A stretch of 64,000 nucleotides of DNA from Rothia koreensis. GTDB taxonomy: Bacteria > Actinomycetota > Actinomycetes > Actinomycetales > Micrococcaceae. Below, piece by piece: positions 7,651 through 17,517 of the stretch; position 1 is the first letter of the stretch, and each line of letters begins with the position of its first letter. Below the pieces are notes generated by a model, which was not told the origin of the DNA, did no database searches, and saw only the letters and a list, made by a program, of their open reading frames with translations. The translations under genes were made by a program, and so were the position numbers. The DNA is taken from contig NZ_NOIQ01000011.1 in assembly GCF_004136575.1 (NCBI RefSeq), forward strand, positions 1-64,000, written 5' to 3'.

Positions 7651-10626
7651 TCAGTCGCGGGGCTTCTCCTGCATCTCCCACGTCTCGATCATGTCGCCTT
7701 CACGGATGTCGTTGAAGGATCCGAGCCCGATACCGCACTCGTAGCCGTCGCGGACCTCGGTCGCGTCGTCCTTGAACCGGCGGAGCGACTCGATGGTCAG
7801 CGAGTCCGAGACCACCGTGCCGTCGCGCACCAGGCGGGCCTTCGCGTTGCGGCGGATGAGCCCGCTGCGCACGATCGAACCGGCAATGTTGCCCCACTTC
7901 GACGAACGGAAGACCTCGCGGACCTCCGCCGAGCCGAGGTCGACTTCCTCGTACTCGGGCTTGAGCATTCCCTTGAGGGCCTGCTCGACCTCGTCGATGG
8001 CCTGGTAGATGACGCTGTAGAACTTCATCTCCACGCCCTCGCGGTCGGCGAGTTCCGTGACTCGCTCGGCCGGACGGACGTTGAAGCCGATGATGATCGC
8101 GTTGTCGACCGTGGCAAGGTTGACGTCGTTCTGGGTGATGGCGCCGACGCCGCGGTGGATCACGCGCAACTGCACCTCGTCGCCGTCGCCCACCTCGATC
8201 TTGAGCAACGAGTCCTCCAGAGCCTCGACGGCACCGGAGACGTCACCCTTGATGATGAGGTTGAGCGTGTCCATCTTGCCCTGGGCCACGGCTTCGTCGA
8301 AGGACTCGAGCGTGACGCGCTTGCGACGCTTGGCCAGCTGAGCATTGCGGTCCGCCGCCTCGCGCTTCTCGGCGATCTGGCGTGCCGTCCGTTCCTCCTG
8401 GGTCGAGAGGAAGGTATCGCCCGCACGGGGAACCGTGGACAGGCCAAGGACCTGGACGGGCCGGGACGGACCGGCTTCACTGACGCTCTGACCGTTCTCG
8501 TCGAACATCGCACGAACCCTGCCGTGGGCCACGCCCGCGACGATGCTGTCGCCGACGTGCAACGTACCCGACTGGACGAGCACGGTGCATACCGCGCCGC
8601 GTCCCTTGTCCAGGTTCGCTTCGATGGCGACGCCGCGAGCTTCCTTGTCCGGGTTGGCCTGGAGCTCGAGTGCCCCGTCCGCGGTCAGGCAGATGGCATC
8701 GAGCAGTTCCTCGATGTTCTGGTGCTGACGTGCCGAGACGTCGACGAACATCGTGTCGCCGCCGTATTCCTCGGGGACCAGGCCGTATTCGGCCAGCTGA
8801 CCACGGATCTTGTCCGCGTTCGCGCCCTCTTTGTCGATCTTGTTGACCGCGACGACGATCGGCACGTCGGCCGCCTGGGCGTGGTTCAACGCCTCGACGG
8901 TCTGGGGCATGACGCCGTCGTCCGCGGCAACCACGAGCACGGCGATGTCGGTCACCTTGGCACCACGGGCACGCATGGCGGTGAATGCCTCGTGACCCGG
9001 GGTATCGATGAAGGTGATGAGCCTTTCTTCGTCGTCCACGGTGGTGGTGATCTGGTAGGCACCGATGTGCTGCGTGATGCCACCGGCCTCGCCTTCGATC
9101 ACATTGGTGTGGCGAATAGCGTCGAGCAGACGGGTCTTGCCGTGGTCGACGTGACCCATCACGGTGACTACCGGAGGACGTGCCTCGAGCTGTTCGTCCG
9201 TCTCGGCCTCACGCTCGGCGTCGAGATCGATGTCGAAGGATTCGAGCAGCTCGCGCTCCTCGTCCTCCGGCGAGACGATCTGGACCTTGTAGCCCAGCTC
9301 GGCGCCCAGGAGCTCGAAGGTGTCCTGGTCCAGCGACTGGGTCTGCGTGGCCATTTCACCGAGGTGGATGAGCACGGTCACCAACGCCGCGGGATTCGCG
9401 TTGATCTTTTCCGCGAAGTCCATGACCGAGGCGCCACGGCGCATACGAACGACCGTCTCACCGTTGCCCCGGGGGACAACGACGCCGCCGGCCGTAGGAG
9501 CCTGCATCTGCTCCATCTCGTTCCGCTTTGCCTGCTTCGACTTGCGCTGCTTGCGCCGCGAGTTTCCGCGTCCGAAGGCACCCTGGGCGTTACCGCGTCC
9601 ACGGCCTCCGCCGCGCGGGGGCCCGCCTGCGCTGGGCCCGCCTCGACGGGGACCGTTGCCGCCGCCGGGGCTTCCGCCACCGGGGCGACCGCCCACATTG
9701 GACGTCATCTTGGCCGGCATCATGTTGGGGCTCGGCCGGTTGCCCGAGGGAGCCGCGGGCCGCGGAGCGTTGCCGCGCTGCCCGCCGGCACCGGCACCGG
9801 GACGAGGACCGCCTTGGCCCTGCCCCTGCCCCGGGCGCGGGCCTCCTTGGCCCTGGCCCTGGCCGGGCCGCGGACCGCCGCGGCGGTTGCCGCCGTTGGC
9901 GCCCCTCATGCCCTGCTGGGAGCTGAAGGGGTTGTTGCCCGGACGGGGTGCACCAGGCTTCGGCGCATTGCCGCGTGCCGACGCGGGGCGGGGCCCCGGG
10001 GTCGGTGCGGAACCGGGCTTGGGCGCGGACGAGTCCGTGCGCATGCCCTGCTGCGACGTGTACGGGTTGTTTCCGGGGCGTGCACCGGGTTTGGGTGCGC
10101 CCGGCTTCGGCGCGCCGGGCTTGGGCGCCTGTGTCCTGGGGGTGCCTTCCTGAGGCGCCTGGTCACCGGCCGTCGCGGGGGTCGGCTGTTCCTGGCCGGC
10201 GTCCTTCGAGGCCTCGGGCTCGGCGTGACCCGTGGAAGCACTCTGCTTCGGTTCGGGCTTGTTCGCGGCACCGGGCTTGGGCGTCGACTTGCCCGCGGTC
10301 GCCGGCGTGGGGCCGGACGGCTTGGGTGCACCAGGCTTCGGGGCAGCCTTCTTCGGCGTCGTGGCCTCGGGCTCCGAGGGGGTCGATGCATCCGAGGTCG
10401 TCGACCCGGATTCGTTGGCGGTCGACTGCTTTTTGGTCGTCTGGCCTCCCTGGGCGGGGGCCTGAGCGCGGTCCGCGAAGGCGGCGCGCAGTTTCTTCAC
10501 CACGGGGGGTTCCACCGTGGACGATGCCCCCCGAACGAATTCGCCCAAGTCCTGAAGCTTGGCGATCGCTTCCTTCGAGGTGATGTTGAGCTCTTTCGCG
10601 AGCTCGTGAACGCGGGGCTTTGCCAC
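7651..10626 (-). CDS. infB: Translation initiation factor IF-2
   Basis: IF-2 is the GTPase that brings fMet-tRNA to the 30S subunit. The 991-aa protein starts with the IF2_N fold ([20 protein letters not shown]). Residues ~60-370 are a Pro/Lys/Gly/Ala-rich linker with repeats (PKPGAPKPG, the paired [11 protein letters not shown] and [11 protein letters not shown], and three [11 protein letters not shown]-like units). A second IF2_N copy, [20 protein letters not shown], follows. The G domain shows [10 protein letters not shown] (about 490), [16 protein letters not shown] and NKIDKEGA, then domains II-IV. The linker is longer and more repetitive than in most bacteria, as is usual in actinobacteria. 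The ATG is supported by the family N-terminus. Confidence 0.97.
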   Translation of the reverse strand: MAKPRVHELAKELNITSKEAIAKLQDLGEFVRGASSTVEPPVVKKLRAAFADRAQAPAQGGQTTKKQSTANESGSTTSDASTPSEPEATTPKKAAPKPGAPKPSGPTPATAGKSTPKPGAANKPEPKQSASTGHAEPEASKDAGQEQPTPATAGDQAPQEGTPRTQAPKPGAPKPGAPKPGARPGNNPYTSQQGMRTDSSAPKPGSAPTPGPRPASARGNAPKPGAPRPGNNPFSSQQGMRGANGGNRRGGPRPGQGQGQGGPRPGQGQGQGGPRPGAGAGGQRGNAPRPAAPSGNRPSPNMMPAKMTSNVGGRPGGGSPGGGNGPRRGGPSAGGPPRGGGRGRGNAQGAFGRGNSRRKQRKSKQAKRNEMEQMQAPTAGGVVVPRGNGETVVRMRRGASVMDFAEKINANPAALVTVLIHLGEMATQTQSLDQDTFELLGAELGYKVQIVSPEDEERELLESFDIDLDAEREAETDEQLEARPPVVTVMGHVDHGKTRLLDAIRHTNVIEGEAGGITQHIGAYQITTTVDDEERLITFIDTPGHEAFTAMRARGAKVTDIAVLVVAADDGVMPQTVEALNHAQAADVPIVVAVNKIDKEGANADKIRGQLAEYGLVPEEYGGDTMFVDVSARQHQNIEELLDAICLTADGALELQANPDKEARGVAIEANLDKGRGAVCTVLVQSGTLHVGDSIVAGVAHGRVRAMFDENGQSVSEAGPSRPVQVLGLSTVPRAGDTFLSTQEERTARQIAEKREAADRNAQLAKRRKRVTLESFDEAVAQGKMDTLNLIIKGDVSGAVEALEDSLLKIEVGDGDEVQLRVIHRGVGAITQNDVNLATVDNAIIIGFNVRPAERVTELADREGVEMKFYSVIYQAIDEVEQALKGMLKPEYEEVDLGSAEVREVFRSSKWGNIAGSIVRSGLIRRNAKARLVRDGTVVSDSLTIESLRRFKDDATEVRDGYECGIGLGSFNDIREGDMIETWEMQEKPRD

Positions 10627-10778
10627 ATTACTCCTGTCTCGGTCTGCGCCGAAACAGGCACAAACCGCTTAATTCCGTATAAGGCTCTCGGCAACCACGC
10701 GGTTGCCTCGGGACTCGCCGTTGGCCGAGCACAGTGAAGTACTCATTGCGCGGCACTCATCGGGTTTCCATCGGCTTT

Positions 10779-11135
10779 CTACTCGCTTTCTTCAGGTGCA
10801 CTCGCACCCGTTGATTGAGCTAGGGGGCGGCCCTCACGCGGATCACAGCGTTGCGGCACGGAGTCTTCCTCCGCGGCCCATTGGCGTTCGAGAGGTTTCG
10901 GATCCACGGGACACCGGAACGACCTGGCAAAGGCCTTCGTTCCCAGAGCCCGGTCCAAACACTGACGATCGGGATGCAACCAGGCTCCCCGCCCCTTCAT
11001 GGACCGGTTCCGGTCCAGGACGATCTCGCCCGTTCGATTTCCCTGCGCCCTCTGGAGGACCACACGAACTAGTGCGGTTCGATCATCGGAGCGTCGGCAC
11101 CCTATGCACGTACGGATTCCGGGGGGAGAAGACAA
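10779..11135 (-). CDS. ylxR: YlxR-family RNA-binding protein (DUF448)
   Basis: A small protein always found between nusA and infB. The family signature is clear: GIRTCIGCR near the N-terminus, [25 protein letters not shown] and KAFARSF. I place the start at the TTG at 11135, because GGAAGGGG lies 8 nt upstream and the family starts just before the RTCIGCR motif. An in-frame start at 11276 would add about 47 residues with no resemblance to YlxR. About 35 C-terminal residues are acidic and not conserved. In other bacteria YlxR binds RNA and affects RNase P and transcription; the role here is inferred. Confidence 0.85.
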   Translation of the reverse strand: MSSPPGIRTCIGCRRSDDRTALVRVVLQRAQGNRTGEIVLDRNRSMKGRGAWLHPDRQCLDRALGTKAFARSFRCPVDPKPLERQWAAEEDSVPQRCDPREGRPLAQSTGASAPEESE

Positions 11136-11286
11136 GATCTCATCCCCTTCCGACCATTCGTGCTCGTACCGGGCGTCGAGCGCAATCGATGACCGGAGTC
11201 CAGTGTATCCCCCGATGGCGTGTTTCCCCCAAAGATTGGCCGAAACACACCTCTGCCTGTGAGGATGCCCACACAAATGGTGAAGG

Positions 11287-12276
11287 TTATTCGGCCGTGT
11301 GGGCTGCCCGGGCCTTGGACTCCGAGACGATGTCGATGCGCCAGTTGGTCAATTTGGCGGCCAGTCGGGCATTCTGCCCTTCCTTGCCGATCGCCAGCGA
11401 CAGCTGGTCATCCGGGACGATCGCCCTGGCCTGGAACCTGCCCTGCGGATCGACCTCGACCGAGGCGACCTTCGCCGGGCTCAGGGCACCCGAAATATAG
11501 GCCGAGGGGTCCTCCGAGTAACTGACGATGTCGATCTTCTCGTTGTTCAGCTCGGAGGTGACGGCGCGGACTCGGGAACCCATTTCTCCGATGCACGAGC
11601 CCTTGGCGTTGATACCTTCTTGGGTCGCGCGCACCGCGATCTTGGTCCGGTGCCCGGCCTCGCGCGCGATCGACATGATCTCGACCGATCCGTCCTCGAT
11701 CTCCGGAACCTCGTGCTCGAAGAGGCGACGCACGAGGTCCGGGTGGGACCGGGACAGGGTGATGGACGGTCCCTTGAAACCACGCCGGGCCTCGACCACG
11801 AAGGTCCGGATGCGCGCCCCGTGGGAATAGGTTTCTCCGGGAACCTGCTCGTGCGGGGGAAGCACTCCTTCCACGGTCCCCAAGTCGATCTGGACCATGT
11901 CGTTCCGTCCGCCCTGCTGGATCTGCCCGGAGACGAGCTGCCCCTCACGGTCGCGGAAGTCACCGAGGACCTGGTTGTCCTCCGCCTCGCGGAGACGCTG
12001 GAAGATCACCTGGCGGGCGGTGGCGGCCGCAATGCGACCGAAGTTCCGAGGCGTGTCGTCGAACTCCCCGATGACCTCGCCGTTCTCGTCGATCTCCGGC
12101 GCCATGATGCGCACGTGGCCGGTGTCCTGGTCCACTACGGCGCGGGCGTTGCGGATCGCCCCGGCGTTCTTCTCGTAGGCCAGCAAGAGAGCGGACTCGA
12201 TCATCCGGATCAGCTGATCGACGGGTATGTCGCGCTCCTTCTCCAGGAGGCGGAGGTTGCTCATGTCGATGTCCAT
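11287..12276 (-). CDS. nusA: Transcription termination/antitermination factor NusA
   Basis: NusA binds RNA polymerase and controls pausing, termination and antitermination. It has 329 aa with the usual actinobacterial domain order: N-terminal RNAP-binding domain (about 1-105), S1 ([20 protein letters not shown]), then two KH domains ([39 protein letters not shown] and the final [20 protein letters not shown]). It lacks the C-terminal acidic repeats of E. coli NusA, as expected for this phylum. AAGGAAAGG before the ATG marks the ribosome-binding site. Confidence 0.95.
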   Translation of the reverse strand: MDIDMSNLRLLEKERDIPVDQLIRMIESALLLAYEKNAGAIRNARAVVDQDTGHVRIMAPEIDENGEVIGEFDDTPRNFGRIAAATARQVIFQRLREAEDNQVLGDFRDREGQLVSGQIQQGGRNDMVQIDLGTVEGVLPPHEQVPGETYSHGARIRTFVVEARRGFKGPSITLSRSHPDLVRRLFEHEVPEIEDGSVEIMSIAREAGHRTKIAVRATQEGINAKGSCIGEMGSRVRAVTSELNNEKIDIVSYSEDPSAYISGALSPAKVASVEVDPQGRFQARAIVPDDQLSLAIGKEGQNARLAAKLTNWRIDIVSESKARAAHTAE

Positions 12277-12309
12277 TGCTGGCCTTTCCTTGCTCCAAGT
12301 GCCAAAGCA

Positions 12310-12331
12310 CCGGGGCGCAATCGCGCCCCGG
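12310..12331 (-). other. Intra-operon hairpin between rimP and nusA
   Basis: Perfect 9-bp GC arms (12310-12318, 12323-12331) with a 4-nt loop lie in the 122-bp gap between rimP and nusA. There is no U-run. It may be an attenuator, NusA-responsive site or RNase processing stem. Confidence 0.45.
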
Positions 12332-12398
12332 CACCCGGCTGGGCCCGGACCTCGTCCTGGTCGGCCCCTGCATTCCGACTTATTCTAGCCGGGATCCT

Positions 12399-13046
12399 TC
12401 AGTCACTGAACTCGACCTCGACCTGGGCGGAATTCACATCCGAGATCGCGAGGTCTTCGGGCTCCGAATATTTGGCAGGCACCCCCTTGGGTGTGTCCTT
12501 CTTGCGGGCGATGGTGGCGGTCGTCCCGTCGGTCTCCTCGAGGCGAGCCAGGAAGGACTGTCCGTCGGCCGTCTTGATTTTCAGCAGACGCCCGCGCGAA
12601 CGCTTCCAGTGGCGGGGTTCGGTGAGGCGTCGGGTCGCCCCGGGCGAGGTGACCTCGAGCATGTAGGTTTCCTCGGGGTCGTGCTCGGTCCGGTCCAGCG
12701 CCTCGGAGACCGCGGTGGAAACTTCCGCGATCGTGTCGAGACCAACGCTTCCTTCGTGGTCCTCCTGGAGATCGACGACGACCATCACCGTCTGGGTCCG
12801 GCCTGCCCCTCGCCCGACCAGTTCTTCGAGCACCAACCCGAATTCGGCGACGACGGGTTCGACGACGTCGCGCAGGGCGTTGAGATCCAGAGTGTCCGAC
12901 AGGGAATTGCGCGGGTGCGCCTGGTCGGAGTAGCCCGCGTCGGCCTTCGAACGTGCAATCCTGCGGCGCTCGCGGGAATTGTTCTTGCCTGTACCTGTCT
13001 TGCGGTTCGAGCCGTTGTTGGCCAAAAGAACTCCTGTGATGGTCAT
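12399..13046 (-). CDS. rimP: Ribosome maturation factor RimP
   Basis: RimP is needed for 30S assembly and heads the nusA-infB operon. The N-terminal domain shows LRDVVEPVVAEFGLVLEELV and VMVVVDLQEDHEGSVGLDTI; the Sm-like C-terminal half shows LEVTSPGATRRLTEPRHWKR, the characteristic (S)PGxxRpLxxxxhw motif. The start is the ATG at 13046 with AGGA 6 nt before it. That leaves a basic ~45-residue N-terminal extension (NNGSNRKTGTGKNNSRERRR) ahead of the domain. The frame stays open further upstream but would run through the divergent promoter of the next gene. The operon promoter is probably in 13047-13147. Confidence 0.92.
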   Translation of the reverse strand: MTITGVLLANNGSNRKTGTGKNNSRERRRIARSKADAGYSDQAHPRNSLSDTLDLNALRDVVEPVVAEFGLVLEELVGRGAGRTQTVMVVVDLQEDHEGSVGLDTIAEVSTAVSEALDRTEHDPEETYMLEVTSPGATRRLTEPRHWKRSRGRLLKIKTADGQSFLARLEETDGTTATIARKKDTPKGVPAKYSEPEDLAISDVNSAQVEVEFSD

Positions 13047-13147
13047 GTCATGTCCTGCGTCCAGGGTACCGCGCCCAGAGGACCCGGTGACGTGCCATGA
13101 TGGTGAGTTGAGCCCGGAACCCGAAGCACCAGAGGAACCACGTACGC

Positions 13148-14197
13148 ATGAAGACTGCAGCCGCCAAGACCCTGTTCGTGATCGTGTTGGTCGTTCTCCT
13201 GGTGCTCCTCGCGGCGTCGGCCTTCGTCTGGTGGCGGACCTCGCACGGACAGGGCGGCGTCGATGCCCAGCAGAAGGCGGCCGCCGAGCTGAAAACCCTC
13301 CGGGCCGGCATCGAGAGCTCAGGGGTCTCCGGGTTCCAGAAAGAGAACCTGGAATCCGACGTGGATGAACAACTGGATGCACTCAACCGCACGGCCGTCG
13401 ACAAGGCCGAAGCGGACGAGTCCCGCCGGCCCACCGATCTTCACGGGCTGACCGATGAGATCACCCGCAGTTCGAAGACCGTCTACGATCTCGCCTCGAC
13501 CGACGGCCTGAGCTCGGACGAAGCCGCCACGCTCGTTTCGATCGCTGTGAATCAGTGGGGCACGGTCCAACTGTTCAATGGTTCCCTGAGCGAGGTGAGT
13601 GACGCGTCGTCGACGGCGAGTGCCCAGCTCAAGGACATGACGGGCCTGGGGCAGAACCAGGCGTTGGACGCGAAGGGGATGTGCCCGGCAATGTCCGACG
13701 ACGCCAAGGACAAGGCATCGGCGGGATCGGCCTCCGGGGATTCGAAGCGTGGCTCGTCGAAGGACTCCAAGGAGCTGTCCGATATCCTGACCGGTCTCTA
13801 TTCCTCGTCCTGGGCGGAGTCGTACTTCCAGGCCCGGGAAGACGTCGACGGGACCGCCGAGGACACGGCCAAGCGTCTCGACGTCGCGGCCTCGGTCCAT
13901 TCCTCCCAGCTCCAGCAGTTGCGCGCCGGATTGGACCAGGCCTGCGAGTCGGTTCCCCAGCCGCACGCGGCCTACGACCTTCCCGACGACACGAAGGATC
14001 CCGGGAAGGTCATGACCGGTCAGGCGGATCACCTGGCCCACGAGTCGATGGCGCTGATCCGGACGCAGGACCCGGGCAAATCCGGCGTGCACGGAACGAA
14101 GTCGTGGACGGCGTGGGGCGCACGCTCCCTGGCCTTGAACACAGTCGTGTCCTCCCAAGTCAGCGGGGACATCCCGGCACTGCCCGGCATATCCTGA
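13148..14197 (+). CDS. Membrane-anchored exported protein with DUF4439-like (ferritin-like) domain
   Basis: A 349-aa protein. Residues 8-30 are a hydrophobic signal/anchor (TLFVIVLVVLLVLLAASAFV); no lipobox cysteine follows, so it is probably anchored rather than a lipoprotein. The middle is helical and Ser/Ala/Asp-rich. The C-terminal ~140 residues (ILTGLYSSSWAESYFQARED onward, LDVAASVHSSQLQQLRAGL) have the spacing of the DUF4439 ferritin-like helical bundle. Genes of this type sit divergent from rimP in many Micrococcales. The function is unknown; I see no complete set of metal-binding Glu/His, so ferritin-like chemistry is doubtful. Confidence 0.65.
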   Translation: MKTAAAKTLFVIVLVVLLVLLAASAFVWWRTSHGQGGVDAQQKAAAELKTLRAGIESSGVSGFQKENLESDVDEQLDALNRTAVDKAEADESRRPTDLHGLTDEITRSSKTVYDLASTDGLSSDEAATLVSIAVNQWGTVQLFNGSLSEVSDASSTASAQLKDMTGLGQNQALDAKGMCPAMSDDAKDKASAGSASGDSKRGSSKDSKELSDILTGLYSSSWAESYFQAREDVDGTAEDTAKRLDVAASVHSSQLQQLRAGLDQACESVPQPHAAYDLPDDTKDPGKVMTGQADHLAHESMALIRTQDPGKSGVHGTKSWTAWGARSLALNTVVSSQVSGDIPALPGIS

Positions 14198-14458
14198 CCC
14201 TGCGTCCGCCCCCCGTGGGGCGGCGTCGGGGTTGCGGGGCTGCTGGGCTGCGGTGCTACGGGGCTGCGGGGCCTCGGTGCTGCGGTCCTGTGGTGCCTCC
14301 TGGCTGCGGGGCTGCTGGGCTACGGTGCTGCGGGGCTTCGCTGCTGCGGGGCTTCGTAGTTGCGGGGTTGCGAGGCCTCGGTGCTGCGGTCCTGTGGTGC
14401 CTCCTGGCTGCGGGGCTGCGTGCCTGGGTGCCGCGGTACTCCGGGGCCTCGGTGCCGA
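14198..14458. repeat. GC-rich degenerate tandem repeat upstream of array A
   Basis: No gene is seen. The stretch is built of degenerate GCTGCGGGGCT-like units. A ~43-bp segment beginning GCCTCGGTGCTGCGGTCC recurs nearly exactly at 14271 and 14375, 104 bp apart. The first part contains GGGGCGGCGTCGGGG, a motif also seen at the head of the other three repeat loci. Open frames through it encode only repetitive Pro/Ala/Arg or Cys/Gly-rich strings. Confidence 0.8.
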
Positions 14459-14687
14459 CGAGGTGGCAAGTTTGAGCGCCCTGTCCCGCGAAGTGGCAAT
14501 CCCGTGCGCCGCGGCCCGCGAAGTGGCAAATTTGTGCGATTTTTGGGGCAAATAGCGCACGAAAGTGCCACCTCGCGCCCCAATCCGCACGAGATTGCCA
14601 CCTCGCGGCGCGTCCGCGCTCCACACCGCTCAAAAGTGCCACCTCGCGCCGCGTCCGGGCTCCACACCGCTCAAAAGTGCCACCTCG
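14459..14687. repeat. Bipolar repeat array A (three forward, four reverse 20-bp units)
   Basis: Forward units at 14459-14478, 14489-14508 and 14519-14538 (exactly 30 bp apart) match CGARGTGGCANTYYYGWGCG. After a 17-bp centre (14539-14555), reverse units lie at 14556-14575, 14586-14605, 14627-14646 and 14668-14687, spaced 30, 41 and 41 bp. The centre is itself partly complementary (ATTT...AAAT), so the two innermost units form a long hairpin. It sits between convergent genes (DUF4439-like and TSUP). The function is unknown: a bidirectional terminator or a protein-binding array are possibilities. From 14688 to 14795 I see only GC-rich sequence. Confidence 0.9.
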
Positions 14688-14795
14688 AACCGCACCCGCC
14701 TCGCGCCGTACCGGCGCCGCGCCGTACCCACACCCGCACCCGCCCCACGCCCGCCACAGGGCGCCACACGAGTCACCGGCCCGAACGTCGTCCGG

Positions 14796-15596
14796 CTAGT
14801 TCCTTCCGAGCACCAGGTCCTGCCACACGTCCCAACCGGTCTTGATGATCAGCACGGACACGACCGCCAGAAACACGACGCGGACGAATCCGTTTCCCTT
14901 CGCGACGGCGCTCCGGGCCCCGGTGTAGCCGCCGGCCATGTTGGCCAGGCCGAGGAGAAGGCCGAGGGCCCACAGGATCGAGCCGTGGAGACCGAAGAAG
15001 GCGAGCGCCCCGAGGTTGGTTGCCATGTTGGCGACTTTGGCCTGGGCGCTGGCCCTCAGGAAACTCTGCCCCAAGAGCGTGATCAGACCGATGATCAGGA
15101 ACGATCCGGTGCCCGGCCCGAGGACTCCGTCGTAGAAGCCGATCACCAGCCCGAGAATCGTGGAGCGCAACAAGGCCGTGCGCTCGCTGGTCGTCGGCTG
15201 GTGCAATTGACCCGCGTCCGGGCGCAGCACCGTGAATGCCGCGACGGCGACCAGAGCCAGAAGAATCACCGGTTTGAACACGGCCTGGGGCAGGGACGAG
15301 GCCACGATGGCCCCGCCGAAGCTCCCGCAGAACGCGACAACGGCCATGGGCAGCGAGGGTTTCAGGGGCGTCGTCGTGCGCCGGAAGTAGGTGATCGCGC
15401 TCGTGCTCGTCCCGAAGAGGGACCCGAGTTTGTTCGTCGCGAGGGCTTGGACGGGAGTGATGCCCGGGACCATCAGCACGACGGGCAGTTGGATCAGTCC
15501 GCCCCCGCCGACGACGGCGTCAACCCACCCCGCCAGGAAACCGCCGAGCAGCACCAGGACCAGGACCCCGGGGTCCAACGATTCGATTCCGGCCAT
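14796..15596 (-). CDS. TSUP (TauE/SafE) family sulfite/anion permease
   Basis: A 266-aa polytopic membrane protein of the TSUP family, which exports sulfite, sulfonates or related anions. It has eight hydrophobic segments and both family half-motifs: GGFLAGWVDAVVGGGGLIQL with ATNKLGSLFGT in the first half, and GFYDGVLGPGTGSFLI with AKVANMATNLGAL in the second. The ATG at 15596 is close behind proS (28 bp), so it is probably transcribed with proS. The substrate cannot be told from sequence. Confidence 0.88.
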   Translation of the reverse strand: MAGIESLDPGVLVLVLLGGFLAGWVDAVVGGGGLIQLPVVLMVPGITPVQALATNKLGSLFGTSTSAITYFRRTTTPLKPSLPMAVVAFCGSFGGAIVASSLPQAVFKPVILLALVAVAAFTVLRPDAGQLHQPTTSERTALLRSTILGLVIGFYDGVLGPGTGSFLIIGLITLLGQSFLRASAQAKVANMATNLGALAFFGLHGSILWALGLLLGLANMAGGYTGARSAVAKGNGFVRVVFLAVVSVLIIKTGWDVWQDLVLGRN

Positions 15597-15624
15597 TATG
15601 CGGCGGCGTCACGGCACCGGGCGG

Positions 15625-17424
15625 TCATGATCCCATCTCTCGGGTGAGCTCCTCGACCACCGAAGAGATCCCGACCTCGCGGGATTCACCGCTCGCGCGG
15701 TCCTTGATCTCCACGGTGCCGTCCTTGTAGCCACGACCCACGACGAGCACGGTCGGGACGCCGAGAAGCTCGGCATCACCGAATTTGACCCCGGGTGAGG
15801 TCTTGGGACGGTCGTCGAAGATCACCTCGAATCCTGCGGACTCGAGCTGGCCGACAATGCTCTCGGCGCCTTCCAGGATCTCCTCGCCCTTGCCGGCCGC
15901 CACCACGTGGACATCTGCCGGAGCGAGGTTCCTCGGCCAGATCAGGCCGCGTTCGTCGTGGTTGGACTCCGCAATCGCGGCGAGCGCCCGTGTGACGCCG
16001 ACCCCGTAGGAGCCCATCGTGACGGTCACGAGCTTTCCATTCGAGTCGAGAACTTTCAGGCCCAGGGCATCGGCATATTTGCGTCCGAGGGCGAAGATGT
16101 GGCCCATTTCGATTCCGCGGGCGGTCTTCAACGGGCCGGAGCCGTCCGGGGCCGGATCGCCCGCGCGGACCTCGCACGCCTCCACCACGCCGTCCCAGGA
16201 GAAGTCCCGCCCGGCCACGAGGTCGAAGACGTGACGGCCCTGCAGGTTCGCGCCCGTGATCCACGAGGATCCGGCGACGACGCGGGGGTCCACGAAGTAC
16301 GGGATTCCCGTGGTCGAATCGGCGCCAAGGGTCTGGGCATCCAGGCTGAGACCCGGCCCGATGTACCCCTTGACGAGCATCGGGTAGCTGCGCAGGTCGG
16401 CGTCGTCGGCCTGGTTGACCTCGATCTCACCACCGACCTCCAGCGCGTCGGCGAGGCTTACCTCGAGACGTTTGAGGTCGACCGAGCGGTCCCCCGGAAT
16501 ACCGACGGCGACCATCTGCTTCTCGCCGGTCGGCAGCACCACGGTGACCAACAGGTTCTTGAGGGTGTCGCCTGCAGTCCAGGGCGCGCTCTCCCTCGGG
16601 TGCAGGGCGTTGGCCTGTGCCACGAGGGTATCGATCGTCGGGGAATCCGGTGTCTCCTCGACGTGGGCAGTCGGCAGTCCCTCCGCGTCCATCGGGTCGG
16701 GAGCCACGGTCGTGACGGCCTCGACATTGGCCGCGTACCCACCGTCGGAGCGGACGAAAGTGTCCTCGCCGATCGGGGTCGGGTGGAGGAATTCCTCCGA
16801 GCGGGATCCGCCCATGGCTCCGGACTGGGCCTGGACGATCACGGTCTCGAGCCCCAGGCGTGAGAAGATCCGCTGGTACGCGGCACGGTGCGCCTGGTAG
16901 GCATCCTCGAGCCCGGCCTCGTCCACGGTGAAGGAGTAGGAATCCTTCATGATGAATTCGCGGCCGCGCAGGAGACCTGCACGCGGGCGGGCTTCGTCCC
17001 TGTACTTGGTCTGGATCTGGTACAAGGTGACCGGAAGATCCTTGTACGAGGAATACATGTCCTTGACCAGGAGCGTGAACATTTCCTCATGGGTCGGCGC
17101 CAGAAGGTAGTCGGCGTCCTTGCGGTCCTTGAGCCGGAAGAGGTTGTCGCCGTATTCGGTCCACCGATTCGACGTCTCGTAGGGCTCCCTCGGGAGCAGA
17201 GCCGGGAAGTGGACCTCCTGGGCGCCGATCGCGTCCATTTCCTCGCGCACGATCGTCTCGACCTTGTTCAGCACCCGGAGCCCCAGGGGAAGCCAGGAGT
17301 AGATTCCGGGTGCCGCCCTGCGAATGTACCCGGCGCGCACCAAGAGTTTGTGACTGTCCACGTCCGCGTCGACGGGATTCTCACGCAGGGTGCGAAGGAA
17401 GAGCGAGGAAAGGCGAATGGCCAA
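15625..17424 (-). CDS. proS: Prolyl-tRNA synthetase
   Basis: A class II synthetase charging tRNA-Pro. At 599 aa it is the bacterial long type with an editing insertion. The start [20 protein letters not shown] and class II motif 1 ([17 protein letters not shown]) are clear. Motif 2 is seen in [20 protein letters not shown], the editing (INS) domain lies around 230-390, and motif 3 is [16 protein letters not shown]. The anticodon-binding domain ends the protein. The ATG follows a purine-rich leader; the 17425-17517 gap to the next gene upstream is short. Confidence 0.97.
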   Translation of the reverse strand: MAIRLSSLFLRTLRENPVDADVDSHKLLVRAGYIRRAAPGIYSWLPLGLRVLNKVETIVREEMDAIGAQEVHFPALLPREPYETSNRWTEYGDNLFRLKDRKDADYLLAPTHEEMFTLLVKDMYSSYKDLPVTLYQIQTKYRDEARPRAGLLRGREFIMKDSYSFTVDEAGLEDAYQAHRAAYQRIFSRLGLETVIVQAQSGAMGGSRSEEFLHPTPIGEDTFVRSDGGYAANVEAVTTVAPDPMDAEGLPTAHVEETPDSPTIDTLVAQANALHPRESAPWTAGDTLKNLLVTVVLPTGEKQMVAVGIPGDRSVDLKRLEVSLADALEVGGEIEVNQADDADLRSYPMLVKGYIGPGLSLDAQTLGADSTTGIPYFVDPRVVAGSSWITGANLQGRHVFDLVAGRDFSWDGVVEACEVRAGDPAPDGSGPLKTARGIEMGHIFALGRKYADALGLKVLDSNGKLVTVTMGSYGVGVTRALAAIAESNHDERGLIWPRNLAPADVHVVAAGKGEEILEGAESIVGQLESAGFEVIFDDRPKTSPGVKFGDAELLGVPTVLVVGRGYKDGTVEIKDRASGESREVGISSVVEELTREMGS

Positions 17425-17517
17425 CTATGGTGTCCGTTTCTCTGGAGTGCCGATTGTCTTCGACAAGTCTAAAGGAGCCGACCGCCTGGTACATACCGGA
17501 TCGGCCCTTCTCCCCCG

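Noticed and set aside
8155-10737. 860-codon open frame on the plus strand opposite infB
   Set aside because: It is an antisense shadow produced by the GC-rich codon pattern of infB; no domain and Arg/Gly/Ala-rich composition.
13047-13382. N-terminal extension of RimP to 327 residues
   Set aside because: It would cross the divergent promoter and overlap the DUF4439-like gene; the ATG at 13046 has a good ribosome-binding site.
14198-14640. Pro/Ala/Arg-rich protein read from the minus strand over the GCTGCGGGGCT repeats
   Set aside because: Composition follows directly from the DNA repeat; the frame also overlaps the real plus-strand gene and array A.
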